Assembly (NCBI GenBank): GCA_030043575.1
Contig: JASHXK010000088.1
Coordinates: 1 to 16,828, forward strand
Length of the DNA stretch: 16,828 nucleotides
Reading direction: 5' to 3'
Source: Terriglobales bacterium
GTDB taxonomy: Bacteria; Acidobacteriota; Terriglobia; Terriglobales; Acidobacteriaceae
Below the pieces are notes generated by a model. It was not told the origin of the DNA and did not search any database. It saw only the letters and a program-made list of their open reading frames with translations. Positions 1 to 7,124 of this stretch are shown here, in pieces. The first letter of the stretch is position 1; the number at the start of each line of letters is the position of its first letter. The position numbers were made by a program, and so were the translations under genes.

Positions 1-1
1 C

Positions 2-2170
2 TATCCCAATCCTAATAATCCGTTGGCGTTTACCATGTGGCCGATCGGCGGCGAGAACGTCTACCAGGGCGATCCCGCGCAACAGCCGGCTTGCACTCCT
101 ACATCGAAGAGTTCGCGTGAGTGCAATGACCTCTACGCTGCTATGCAGGCTAACCTGATGGATGGACCGTTTGGAGCGGCCGTCATAATGGAGAACCCGG
201 TAATCACCAATCTTGATACTGGCCAGATCGTTACCGATAACAGCATCACCGCTCAATATCTTTGCGATCTCGACGCTCCGTCGAACCCTCCACCGCAAGG
301 CTGGGATGGCGACTATTCTTCAGATGAAACCTGTGACAACGCAACTGTCTTTACTTCGAATTCGACATTACGAATGCGAGCGAACTCGCATGCCGTACCT
401 GGGCACTATCAATTCACCGCGAATTTCCAGGGACAACTCAACGGCCAGAATGCAGGCAGTCCGACGCCTGTAACCTATAACTTCACGGTATTACCGACGG
501 CGTCCTTCACTGCGACTCCGCCCACAAGCTTCCCAGCCATTCCAGGACTTGCGACCTGGCAGGGCAATATGGTCAACTTCAACGCTCCGCCGGGTAGCTC
601 CAACGCCGACTTCTGGTGCACGAACATCACCGATACTAGCCCATGGTGGAGCCTGGACAACGGCAACTTCTCCGGCTACTTTGACCTCGTGGATAGCTAC
701 TTTCAGGCCTGGAACTACGACGGTGGGCGCGTCTATCAGCAGGTCAACGATTACGATCAGTTCGTCCTACGAGAGTACAAGACACAGGATCCGCACGAGT
801 GGATGCGCTGTGCTGAGTTGACGCTGGAGCCCTATGCCGACACTGACGTAGCTACCGCTTCCGGCTTCGTGCAGGCGGCCAATCAATTTCCCTACGGTAT
901 GGAGATGAACTATCTTCGCACGGGAAATCCGCTCTATCAGAGTGCCGTTGACCTGCTCGCGCACAGCAACCTCTACAATCTTTACTACAGCGGTCCCGTA
1001 TATGCCGATAGCGTTCGCCTCAGCGCCTACCTGATGGATGACCGGCTGGCGGATGAGATGGTTGGCTATCCTCGAGTCACCGCGTTTACGCTGCGCGCGA
1101 CTGACATACTGCTCGGCTATCTCGATCAGAGCTACAACCTCAGCTTCAACAATCCCAACCAGCAGGAGTACGACATCCATCCCTTCATGATTGGGTTGGC
1201 CATGGAAGCGTTGATGACCTACTACAACCTGGACGTGGCTGAGGGTAATACACCGGATGCGAGAATTCCGCTGGAGCTGAAGAAGGTTCTGGATTGGTGG
1301 GAAGCTACGCAGTACATTGCCGGGGTACATACCTTGGCTTCTGATCCTTATGACTTCCCCCAGAACCCGTCACAAGTCTCCGGTCCGCTTTTCGATTCCA
1401 CAGAGCTGAACGATATGGTTGCAACTGCATGGGCATGGTACTGGTATGAGACCGGCAATAACACCTACATGAATCAAGGAGACGATCTGTTCCTGCATGT
1501 CTGGGATAGTGCGGGTGGACAGAACCTCGGCGGCGGTAACGGTTGGACATACTCCGTCGAGCAATACAATCAAGTCTACAAATGGAGCTTCGACTATGTC
1601 CGCTGGAGATCGGGGCAAAACCCGGATGGCAGTTCGCCACCGATCGAAACGGTATTACCCGCGGCCAATCCGTGCGGCAACAATACCAACCCTTGCAATG
1701 CGCCGTGGACTGATTGGACAACTCCGGTTCAGTTCGAGTGGACTGCCGGATCGGGTAGTAACCTGCCGTCCATCGATCCTATAATCGCGCCTACACTCGT
1801 CACCTCTACCACGGCGACGTTTTGGCTGAACGTCTTCAAGCCAAACACGACAATGCAGGTGTGGTATGGAACCGTGAATCCTCCACAGTGCAATCCGCAG
1901 GACCCACAGTCACCGTACTGCATGCAACCGTTCCCGAACTTCGGATTTCTGACGATGCTGCAGGACAGCTATGCTGATCAGTCCCAAGCCGTGGCTTGCT
2001 TCCAGGATCAGACGGCGGTGAGCGAGGGAATCTACGACGTCTATGACTGCACCGTGACCTTGACGGGATTGACGCCGAGCACAACATATTTCTGGCGGAC
2101 GCTGACCGCGGATTCTTTGGGGAATATGGCAGCCTACAACAATTCAACCTTCACGACCCCGGCGCCATAG
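2..2170 (+). CDS. Secreted multidomain protein, 3' part, with helical central domain and fibronectin III-like C-terminus
   Basis: The frame is open from the left edge, so the true start and any signal peptide lie outside the window; the TTG at 23 is simply the first possible initiator inside it. About 723 codons are visible. The first ~155 residues are rich in Thr, Asn and Pro and end in a strand of the form YNFTVLPTAS, like an Ig/cadherin-type domain. The middle (roughly residues 190-530) is rich in Trp, Tyr and amphipathic helices (for example YDIHPFMIGLAMEALMTYY and WAWYWYETGNNTYM), which suggests an alpha/alpha-toroid as in some polysaccharide lyases and glycosidases; I see no diagnostic catalytic motif. 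The last ~115 residues, ending in TLTGLTPSTTYFWRTLTADS, read as a fibronectin III or purple-acid-phosphatase-N-like beta domain. Paired cysteines fit an exported protein. Function is unknown; extracellular carbohydrate binding or cleavage is only a guess. Confidence 0.8.
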   Translation, partial: YPNPNNPLAFTMWPIGGENVYQGDPAQQPACTPTSKSSRECNDLYAAMQANLMDGPFGAAVIMENPVITNLDTGQIVTDNSITAQYLCDLDAPSNPPPQGWDGDYSSDETCDNATVFTSNSTLRMRANSHAVPGHYQFTANFQGQLNGQNAGSPTPVTYNFTVLPTASFTATPPTSFPAIPGLATWQGNMVNFNAPPGSSNADFWCTNITDTSPWWSLDNGNFSGYFDLVDSYFQAWNYDGGRVYQQVNDYDQFVLREYKTQDPHEWMRCAELTLEPYADTDVATASGFVQAANQFPYGMEMNYLRTGNPLYQSAVDLLAHSNLYNLYYSGPVYADSVRLSAYLMDDRLADEMVGYPRVTAFTLRATDILLGYLDQSYNLSFNNPNQQEYDIHPFMIGLAMEALMTYYNLDVAEGNTPDARIPLELKKVLDWWEATQYIAGVHTLASDPYDFPQNPSQVSGPLFDSTELNDMVATAWAWYWYETGNNTYMNQGDDLFLHVWDSAGGQNLGGGNGWTYSVEQYNQVYKWSFDYVRWRSGQNPDGSSPPIETVLPAANPCGNNTNPCNAPWTDWTTPVQFEWTAGSGSNLPSIDPIIAPTLVTSTTATFWLNVFKPNTTMQVWYGTVNPPQCNPQDPQSPYCMQPFPNFGFLTMLQDSYADQSQAVACFQDQTAVSEGIYDVYDCTVTLTGLTPSTTYFWRTLTADSLGNMAAYNNSTFTTPAP

Positions 2171-2210
2171 GCAGCGCTAGAGGAGCCGGTTGGATGTGGC
2201 GCACTCTCCA

Positions 2211-2265
2211 AGTCTCGAACACCACGAGACTCGTCGGCAAGCTCAGGGCAGGCTCTGGGCCGGGC
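2211..2265 (+). repeat. Dispersed intergenic repeat, copy A
   Basis: Begins AGTCTCGAAC and contains CGGCAAGCTCAGGGCAGGCT, then a CTGGG run. It matches the right part of the 3539-3640 copy at most positions in the same orientation. It sits between the stop of the secreted protein and the small ORF at 2274. Similar CTTCGGCAAGCTCAGG elements are scattered between genes in many high-GC genomes and give translations such as SLPKG when miscalled as coding. Confidence 0.7.
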
Positions 2266-2273
2266 ACATTCTT

Positions 2274-2387
2274 ATGAGCGACTTCTACACCCCGTTCGTG
2301 CAAGACCTGATAAAGCAGATTGCTATCGTTGTAGCCGTCGTTGTTGTGGTTATCTTCGTCTGGAAATTGGCGAAGAAGAACCCATAG
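2274..2387 (+). CDS. Possible 37-residue single-pass membrane peptide
   Basis: The ATG at 2274 opens a 37-codon frame: a short polar N-terminus (MSDFYTPFVQDLIKQ), one uninterrupted Val/Ile-rich hydrophobic segment of about 17 residues, then a basic tail (KLAKKNP). This is the charge pattern of a single-pass protein with the C-terminus in the cytoplasm. An earlier in-frame start at 2190 would run through the dispersed repeat and is unlikely. There is no convincing Shine-Dalgarno sequence before 2274, so translation is uncertain. No family is recognised. Confidence 0.35.
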   Translation: MSDFYTPFVQDLIKQIAIVVAVVVVVIFVWKLAKKNP

Positions 2388-2427
2388 TTTGCACTTACGG
2401 AAAACAAGGCCGTGTGGCTGTTACGCG

Positions 2428-3369
2428 TTAGTAATCCTTCAGATCGAGCAATAGCTGCGGTTCGATGAGCGCCTGGCGAACGATTGCTTTCAGGCTCCGT
2501 TTCAGCAGCCCGAGAGCTTGTGCGTGACTTCCCAGGATTGCCAGATCCCCTTCGAAGGTTGGAGTCGTTCCCGAAGCTAAGGCGTTGCGATAGTTGTACA
2601 TTTTGGCCCAGATGGTTTCCGCTGGAGCCCCCGAGAACTTCGAGTAGTCAATTTTGCGGTCAAACCGATTGTTCAGCAGTGCCAGCTTGGTTTTGACCTG
2701 ACGGATTATTAAGTCGTAGGGATCACTCGTTTTTGGCGGATGACTAAGAAGCGACTCCAGAATGGCGAAATACCCGAGAAATATCAGGGGGGAGCGAGAA
2801 GGAAGCAATTTCAGATCGCCAATGCGGTTGGCGAGAGCCTTCACGTCGATCAGGCGGCGATCAGCGCCGCGGAGCTTGAGGTAAAGGGTGGTAATATCCC
2901 GAGCCACCGTTTCTGAAACGTGGACAAGAGATTGCAGGTTTAGACCATAGGCCGCCTGGTTGCAGTCTTCCAGTGCTTGAAAGAAGCGGCCGGGGTGAAA
3001 GACAAAACCGCCGGGAGAGCCGGGAAAAGTAAAGAGGACAGTAAAACCGATTTCCAACTCAGTGGGCGCCAAATCGGAGGCTTGCTGAATGTCGGTCAGG
3101 GTCTCGTGACTGCCCTCAATGGCGATGACGAAATAGCGCCACTCCGATTCGGGCAAGGTCTCGACACGCTTGCCCGCGCGGAAGGGCAATTGCCCTTCCC
3201 ATAAGGTGTATCCGACGAATGAGTGCAAGCCTCCGTTAAATCGGTCGATGGTGGACTTGATGACTGCGATCTCGTCGGGTTGTGCGCGTCGCAACACCTG
3301 ACCGGGCGCCAGGGTGAAGCTCTCTAGCTCAAGCGACGCGACGTTTACGACGAAGGCGAAACTGTTCAT
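2428..3369 (-). CDS. HEPN-like (Apea-like) protein with altered active-site motif
   Basis: 313 residues; the ATG at 3369 is preceded by AAGGAA at good spacing. The N-terminal ~150 residues are a mixed alpha/beta region I do not recognise, starting with a pattern (LAPGQVLRRAQPDEI) often seen in front of HEPN domains. The C-terminal part, from about residue 190, looks like an Apea-like HEPN domain: a helix with GYFAILESLLSHP (Glu205), a long basic linker helix, then MYNYRNALASG at 257-267. HEPN nucleases use R-x4-6-H, typically written YRSAIAHG in this subfamily; here the His position is Ser266, so RNase activity may be lost. HEPN proteins often act in abortive infection or toxin-antitoxin pairs, but no antitoxin, nucleotidyltransferase or defence gene is adjacent; the gene stands alone between unrelated neighbours. 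The family call is from motif shape only. Confidence 0.6.
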   Translation of the reverse strand: MNSFAFVVNVASLELESFTLAPGQVLRRAQPDEIAVIKSTIDRFNGGLHSFVGYTLWEGQLPFRAGKRVETLPESEWRYFVIAIEGSHETLTDIQQASDLAPTELEIGFTVLFTFPGSPGGFVFHPGRFFQALEDCNQAAYGLNLQSLVHVSETVARDITTLYLKLRGADRRLIDVKALANRIGDLKLLPSRSPLIFLGYFAILESLLSHPPKTSDPYDLIIRQVKTKLALLNNRFDRKIDYSKFSGAPAETIWAKMYNYRNALASGTTPTFEGDLAILGSHAQALGLLKRSLKAIVRQALIEPQLLLDLKDY

Positions 3370-3458
3370 TCCGGTTCCTTGCTACCTTCGTGGCCAGTAA
3401 TCTGGCAATCCTATAGGAAAGTTGCGGTATTGATAAGCCCACAAGGTGCTGCCAACCG

Positions 3459-3490
3459 GCGCCGCCGGGTTTCCGGGGACCCGCCGGCGC
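3459..3490. repeat. GC-rich hairpin upstream of the HEPN-like gene
   Basis: GCGCCGCCGGGT (3459-3470) pairs with ACCCGCCGGCGC (3479-3490), 11 of 12 pairs, around an 8-nt loop. There is no T-run on either side, so it is not a classical terminator. It lies in the 286-bp gap between the HEPN-like gene start and the end of the receptor gene. Confidence 0.5.
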
Positions 3491-3538
3491 TGCATTCGAA
3501 CACGGAGTGAGTTACGAGATGAGACCGATTCCGGCTAG

Positions 3539-3640
3539 GTTCTTGCGGGGTTCGAGAGCCGGGAACGAACGTTCTGCACCACCGACGTCTCGAACAGCGC
3601 GAGACCCTTCGGCAAGCTCAGGGCAGGCTGTGGGGCGCCC
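3539..3640. repeat. Dispersed intergenic repeat, head-to-head pair (copies B and C)
   Basis: The left part (3539-3567, TTGCGGGGTTCGAGAGCCGG) is an inverted version of the start of the right part (3586-3640, TCTCGAACAGCGCGAGACCC followed by TTCGGCAAGCTCAGGGCAGG). The two halves can pair into an imperfect hairpin. The element ends 15 bp from the receptor stop codon. It is the most complete copy of the family also seen at 2211-2265 and 8213-8267. Confidence 0.7.
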
Positions 3641-3655
3641 GGCAACGCATGTGCC

Positions 3656-6313
3656 TCAGCGACCGAATGTGTAACGTAAGCCAAATCGCGCCTGAATCGG
3701 CTCGACGGGGTGCAGAACCCTGGTGAATGCCGCGTTAGCATTCACCGCATCAGCAACCTCCGCCTCCCCTGCTGCTGTCGTCGGTGGTGTTGCCGGCAGT
3801 CCCAACTCGGCTGCGGTCTTTACCTGGGAGACATAGGCATAGTCAATGTCGTGATCTCGGTTGTTAAACAAATTCAAAACTTCGGCCGAAACGCTCCACA
3901 TGCGATTAATGTGATACCTGATCAGCAGGTTGACCAACGTCGTTGGAGGTGAGGTGTAGATTCCGTCGGAGGTCAAATAGCGCGGGCCAAAGTAGCGCAG
4001 GCGCAAACTCGCCGCGAAGCCTTTGTAATCGTGCAGGGTGGCGCCCGCTGAAACCACCCACCGAACTGCTTCGGGCACATACTTGCCGTACGGATTTTGG
4101 ATGTAAGGAGTCGGCCCCAGCCCAACCCCATAGCAATTCGAATTTGCTGGGCAGAGCTGATAAGTGCCCGTGGATTGGTTATAGTAGAAAAACGTCGAAT
4201 CGTATGGGTCGTTTTTGGTAAAACGTGCGCGGGAGTCCGCAAAGTCAGCATCAAAACCCAAATGTTCCGTTGGCGTGTAGTAGTTCCCAACTTCTATGCC
4301 CCAGCGGTTGCTCGACTCATAGGAAGGAGTAGTGCCTCCGGTGTCGCCATCCTGCAGCAGTTCGGAATTGCTGTGGAGACCCCAGAGTTCAGCGGTGCTT
4401 TGCAGATGGGGTATGGCCACAGTGCGCACGCCGACCTCCGCCCCTTTGGTTTCGACCAGGAACGGAATTTCAATGGGGTTCGGCGTGTTATAAAAAGGAT
4501 AGTCCGGCGAAACCGGTTCATACAGTTGTGTTGCACCACGTACATCGTTGGTGTGGTAACTGAATCCGCCCTGCAGATAGAACTCCGTATTGGACCACGG
4601 GTCGTACATCAAACTGGCTTTGGGGCTGGGCAGGAACTTAGTGACCGATTGGTTGGTGTTGGGATTGTAGGGCAAGGTGGTGGGGTTGGTATAGCTGGTG
4701 AGTTCACCTATGCCGCCATCGCCGCGGAGGGCCAGGACCGTACGGAATCTTCCCCCCCACTGGATACTACTTTGCACCCAGGGACTTCCTATCGTCTCCG
4801 TAAACTTATTCACATCCGTGGCCGCGGGTAGGATCGCAGCCTGATCGACGGAGGAGGAATAAAATATGTTGTAAGCCGAATAGAAGGTTTTGTCCGTACG
4901 CATGCGATCTTCCGTCCGGAAGAGGCCGTTGTGAATCCAATCGTTGCGGAGCTGCAGGCCGAACGTGGTTTCCGACCTGTGGCCGAAGAATCGGCCGAAA
5001 ATCGTGTGGCGCAGGTCACACCCCGCTACCCAGCGCCTGTCCTGCTGTTCAAACTGGTCGCCCTTATAGGGGTCAACCAGGTAATAAGTGAAATCAGAGA
5101 ACAAATTGAGATCGTAATAAAACCCGTAAGCCATCAGTTGCGTTTCGGAAGTTGCGCTGGTGTGATGCCATTCACCTTGCAAGCTATAACGCTGCGATCT
5201 GCCACCATCCGACGGGTTCAACGCTCCGAAAAAACCGACGACGGGTATGGCCGTGTAGGGGAGCTGATCGCTCGAGTTCCATCTAGCTCCATCGTAACCG
5301 TGGAAGGTGATGCTGAAACCATCGGTGGCATCGCCTTGGCTGTAAGTTAGGAGACCGTTGAATTTGTAGTAATTGTCCGGATGCGTCCAGGCGCCGTTAT
5401 CGTGATACGCCTCTCCGCCGTACAGCAAGGTGCCCGAGCCCAGCTTTTGCGACACTCCGAAAACCATCCGTCCAAAGCCATACATCCCGCCTTCCAGTAT
5501 GAGGAAGTTCTGGGGCAGCGTCTTGTAAAACACAACATGGGCATTTCCCGCCGAGCCATAGTCGCCGACATCGGCGTAATAAGGGCCTTTCTCGGCATCG
5601 ATCCGCTCTACCAACTCCGGGGCGACGGTGTTCATGTCCGCGTACCCCTCGCCATGGGCTTGTGACGGCAGGTTAAGCGGCATATCGTCAAGGAAGACGG
5701 CGAAATCGGTGCCATGGTCGAGATTGAAGCCGCGCAGAAAGTATTGGTTGGCCTTACCGCCGCCGGCGTGTTGCGTGATGATTAGGCCGGGAAGCGTCTC
5801 CAAAATTTCACCCGAACGAAGAATCGGACGATCTTCGATTTCCTCTGCGCCCACGATTACCTGGCCGGCGGAATCGGCAAGTCCGACAAGGTCATCCTGC
5901 CGGCCCTGCACATCTACGTTAATGCTCACGGCGCTCACCGCCAGGGCGATACGTAGCGGAGCCGCTTCCCCCGTGGGTTCTATCGTGACGGGCAGTTCTT
6001 TGACTGCAAAACCTGGACTCGATACGACAAGCCGATAATTACCAGGCGAGAGCCCAACAATACTGAAGGAGCCGTTGCTGTCTGACTCTGTCAACCTCTC
6101 TACGGTGGTGCCGTCTGCGCTCTGAACCTGCACGGTCGCCCCTGCAATCACTGCGCCAGACGGGTCAACTACGGTTCCCGATAGGTGAGGCGGATGGCCC
6201 TGATCGCTCGCGGTGACCTGTTGATTTTGCAGGCTGGGGGCAGCGATATCTTGAGCTGCAACCAGGATGGGTGCGACGAGGAGCGTCAAGAGGGCGATGC
6301 CTAGTCTATACAT
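3656..6313 (-). CDS. TonB-dependent outer-membrane receptor, probable metal (nickel) uptake
   Basis: 885 residues. A signal peptide (MYRLGIALLTLLVAPILVAAQ) has a likely cut after Ala20. Residues about 43-115 form a carboxypeptidase-regulatory-like beta domain (LSGTVVDPSGAVIAGATVQV to GNYRLVVSSPGF). The plug domain follows (~135-255) with the hallmark stretch HAGGGKANQYFLRGFNLDHG and EKGPYYADVGDYGSAGNA. The remainder is a 22-stranded-barrel-like region ending RFGLRYTFGR. At 885 residues it is shorter than the ~1,100-residue Oar-like receptors common in acidobacteria and closer to true siderophore or metal receptors. The ATG at 6313 has GGAGAA six bases upstream. It follows nikR in the same orientation, which suggests nickel control, as with the NikR-controlled FrpB4 receptor of Helicobacter pylori. 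The substrate is inferred from context only; no substrate-specific residues are recognised. Confidence 0.92.
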   Translation of the reverse strand: MYRLGIALLTLLVAPILVAAQDIAAPSLQNQQVTASDQGHPPHLSGTVVDPSGAVIAGATVQVQSADGTTVERLTESDSNGSFSIVGLSPGNYRLVVSSPGFAVKELPVTIEPTGEAAPLRIALAVSAVSINVDVQGRQDDLVGLADSAGQVIVGAEEIEDRPILRSGEILETLPGLIITQHAGGGKANQYFLRGFNLDHGTDFAVFLDDMPLNLPSQAHGEGYADMNTVAPELVERIDAEKGPYYADVGDYGSAGNAHVVFYKTLPQNFLILEGGMYGFGRMVFGVSQKLGSGTLLYGGEAYHDNGAWTHPDNYYKFNGLLTYSQGDATDGFSITFHGYDGARWNSSDQLPYTAIPVVGFFGALNPSDGGRSQRYSLQGEWHHTSATSETQLMAYGFYYDLNLFSDFTYYLVDPYKGDQFEQQDRRWVAGCDLRHTIFGRFFGHRSETTFGLQLRNDWIHNGLFRTEDRMRTDKTFYSAYNIFYSSSVDQAAILPAATDVNKFTETIGSPWVQSSIQWGGRFRTVLALRGDGGIGELTSYTNPTTLPYNPNTNQSVTKFLPSPKASLMYDPWSNTEFYLQGGFSYHTNDVRGATQLYEPVSPDYPFYNTPNPIEIPFLVETKGAEVGVRTVAIPHLQSTAELWGLHSNSELLQDGDTGGTTPSYESSNRWGIEVGNYYTPTEHLGFDADFADSRARFTKNDPYDSTFFYYNQSTGTYQLCPANSNCYGVGLGPTPYIQNPYGKYVPEAVRWVVSAGATLHDYKGFAASLRLRYFGPRYLTSDGIYTSPPTTLVNLLIRYHINRMWSVSAEVLNLFNNRDHDIDYAYVSQVKTAAELGLPATPPTTAAGEAEVADAVNANAAFTRVLHPVEPIQARFGLRYTFGR

Positions 6314-6319
6314 CGTACG

Positions 6320-6336
6320 TTCTCCAGCATGGAGAA
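6320..6336 (-). promoter_or_regulatory. Hairpin covering the ribosome binding site of the receptor gene
   Basis: TTCTCCA-GCA-TGGAGAA is a perfect 7+3+7 inverted repeat. On the minus strand its downstream arm contains the GGAGAA Shine-Dalgarno sequence of the receptor gene, six bases before its ATG, so the mRNA hairpin could mask the ribosome site. It could instead be a protein-binding palindrome. Confidence 0.45.
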
Positions 6337-6405
6337 TCGAGCCATGGCCGTGACATGAAGATAATATTCGTGTTACTACGCTACAAACGACGGGGCGTTA
6401 TTGTA

Positions 6406-6429
6406 TGTGATGGGCGTCACATTCGCCCA
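6406..6429. promoter_or_regulatory. Overlapping palindromes: CRP-type site and TGGGCG inverted repeat
   Basis: TGTGA-TGGGCG-TCACA (6406-6421) is a perfect inverted repeat with the spacing and arms of a CRP/FNR-family operator. Overlapping it, TGGGCG (6411-6416) and CGCCCA (6424-6429) form a second perfect inverted repeat. Both lie about 95-115 bp upstream of the receptor start. If the TATTAT on the minus strand at 6366-6361 is its -10 box, the CRP-type site centres near -60, a usual activator position. The factor is not identified. Confidence 0.4.
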
Positions 6430-6566
6430 ATATCGGCAAGAAGCATATTACCAATTGCATAATCATGCTACCGTTTGCAGGGCCGGCATCTTCTTCAAGG
6501 GGGTGAGCTGTGGCCGCGCGCTCCCCGTCGCGTACTCAATCCCGTATACGGTTTAGAAGTGATCGA

Positions 6567-7001
6567 TCACTGATGAGCGTGACGGTGGGGCGAAACTGTG
6601 TCGGGTGAACTCATTACCAGCTTGCCGTGCTGTACGCCCTTGAGCCCGATCAGGCGACTCGCCAACTCGTGCACTCGATTGATCCTCCCCTTTACCACCA
6701 CAACTTCCAGACACATGTCATGGTCGAGATGGGAGTGCACGGTGGAAATGATGTGTTCGTGATACTTATGCTGGAGTTCCATCAACTTGTCCGGCAAGAG
6801 GCGCCAGTGGTGGTCATAGATGAGAGTGACGGTGCCGACAACAAATGCGTCGCCAGCCTGCAAGCCGGCTTCGTTTAGGCGATCGCGAATGATATCGCGA
6901 AAGGCTTCGGAACGATTGTCGTATCCCTCAGCGCGGATCAGGCGGTCGAAGCGTTTCAGTAGATCAGAATCGAGCGCGACACCGGTGCGAACCAGTCCCA
7001 T
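6567..7001 (-). CDS. nikR: Nickel-responsive transcriptional regulator NikR
   Basis: 144 residues, close to the usual NikR length. The ATG at 7001 is chosen because GGAGGA precedes it and the ribbon-helix-helix domain starts right after it (VRTGVALDSDLLKRFDRLI, then YDNRSEAFRDIIRDRL). The C-terminal ACT-like nickel-binding domain carries the full set of ligands: His78 (LQHKYH) and His89, His91 and Cys97 in VHSHLDHDMC, matching H76/H87/H89/C95 of the E. coli protein. The tail (SPHRHAHQ) adds further histidines. NikR is a tetramer that binds palindromic operators when loaded with nickel and usually represses nickel uptake genes. Here the TonB-dependent receptor lies downstream on the same strand across 253 bp and is the obvious candidate target. 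No NikABCDE transporter or urease/hydrogenase gene lies in the window. Confidence 0.95.
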   Translation of the reverse strand: MGLVRTGVALDSDLLKRFDRLIRAEGYDNRSEAFRDIIRDRLNEAGLQAGDAFVVGTVTLIYDHHWRLLPDKLMELQHKYHEHIISTVHSHLDHDMCLEVVVVKGRINRVHELASRLIGLKGVQHGKLVMSSPDTVSPHRHAHQ

Positions 7002-7031
7002 GAAGGCTGTCCTCCAGTAGCGCCGCTGAGG

Positions 7032-7059
7032 ATAGCACAAAATGAAAAAAGCGTAGCAC
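7032..7059. promoter_or_regulatory. Direct repeat upstream of nikR, 21-bp period
   Basis: ATAGCAC (7032-7038) and GTAGCAC (7053-7059) are separated by 14 bp, so the units repeat every 21 bp, two helical turns. They lie 31-58 bp before the nikR start, in the 123-bp divergent gap shared with the acyltransferase gene. This is a possible operator for nikR itself. It is not one of the published NikR consensus sequences. Confidence 0.25.
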
Positions 7060-7124
7060 GTAAGAGTCTTCCTAAAGATAACCTCCCTGCGATCCCCGAT
7101 CGCGTTTGACCCCCATTTTTCGAG

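Noticed and set aside
3535..3741. Small minus-strand frame containing PALSLPKG
   Set aside because: That peptide comes from the dispersed CTTCGGCAAGCTCAGG repeat, and the rest overlaps the end of the receptor gene in another frame.
4097..4831. Open frame of 244 codons antisense to the receptor gene
   Set aside because: The receptor has continuous family text across this stretch; the antisense product has no recognisable features.
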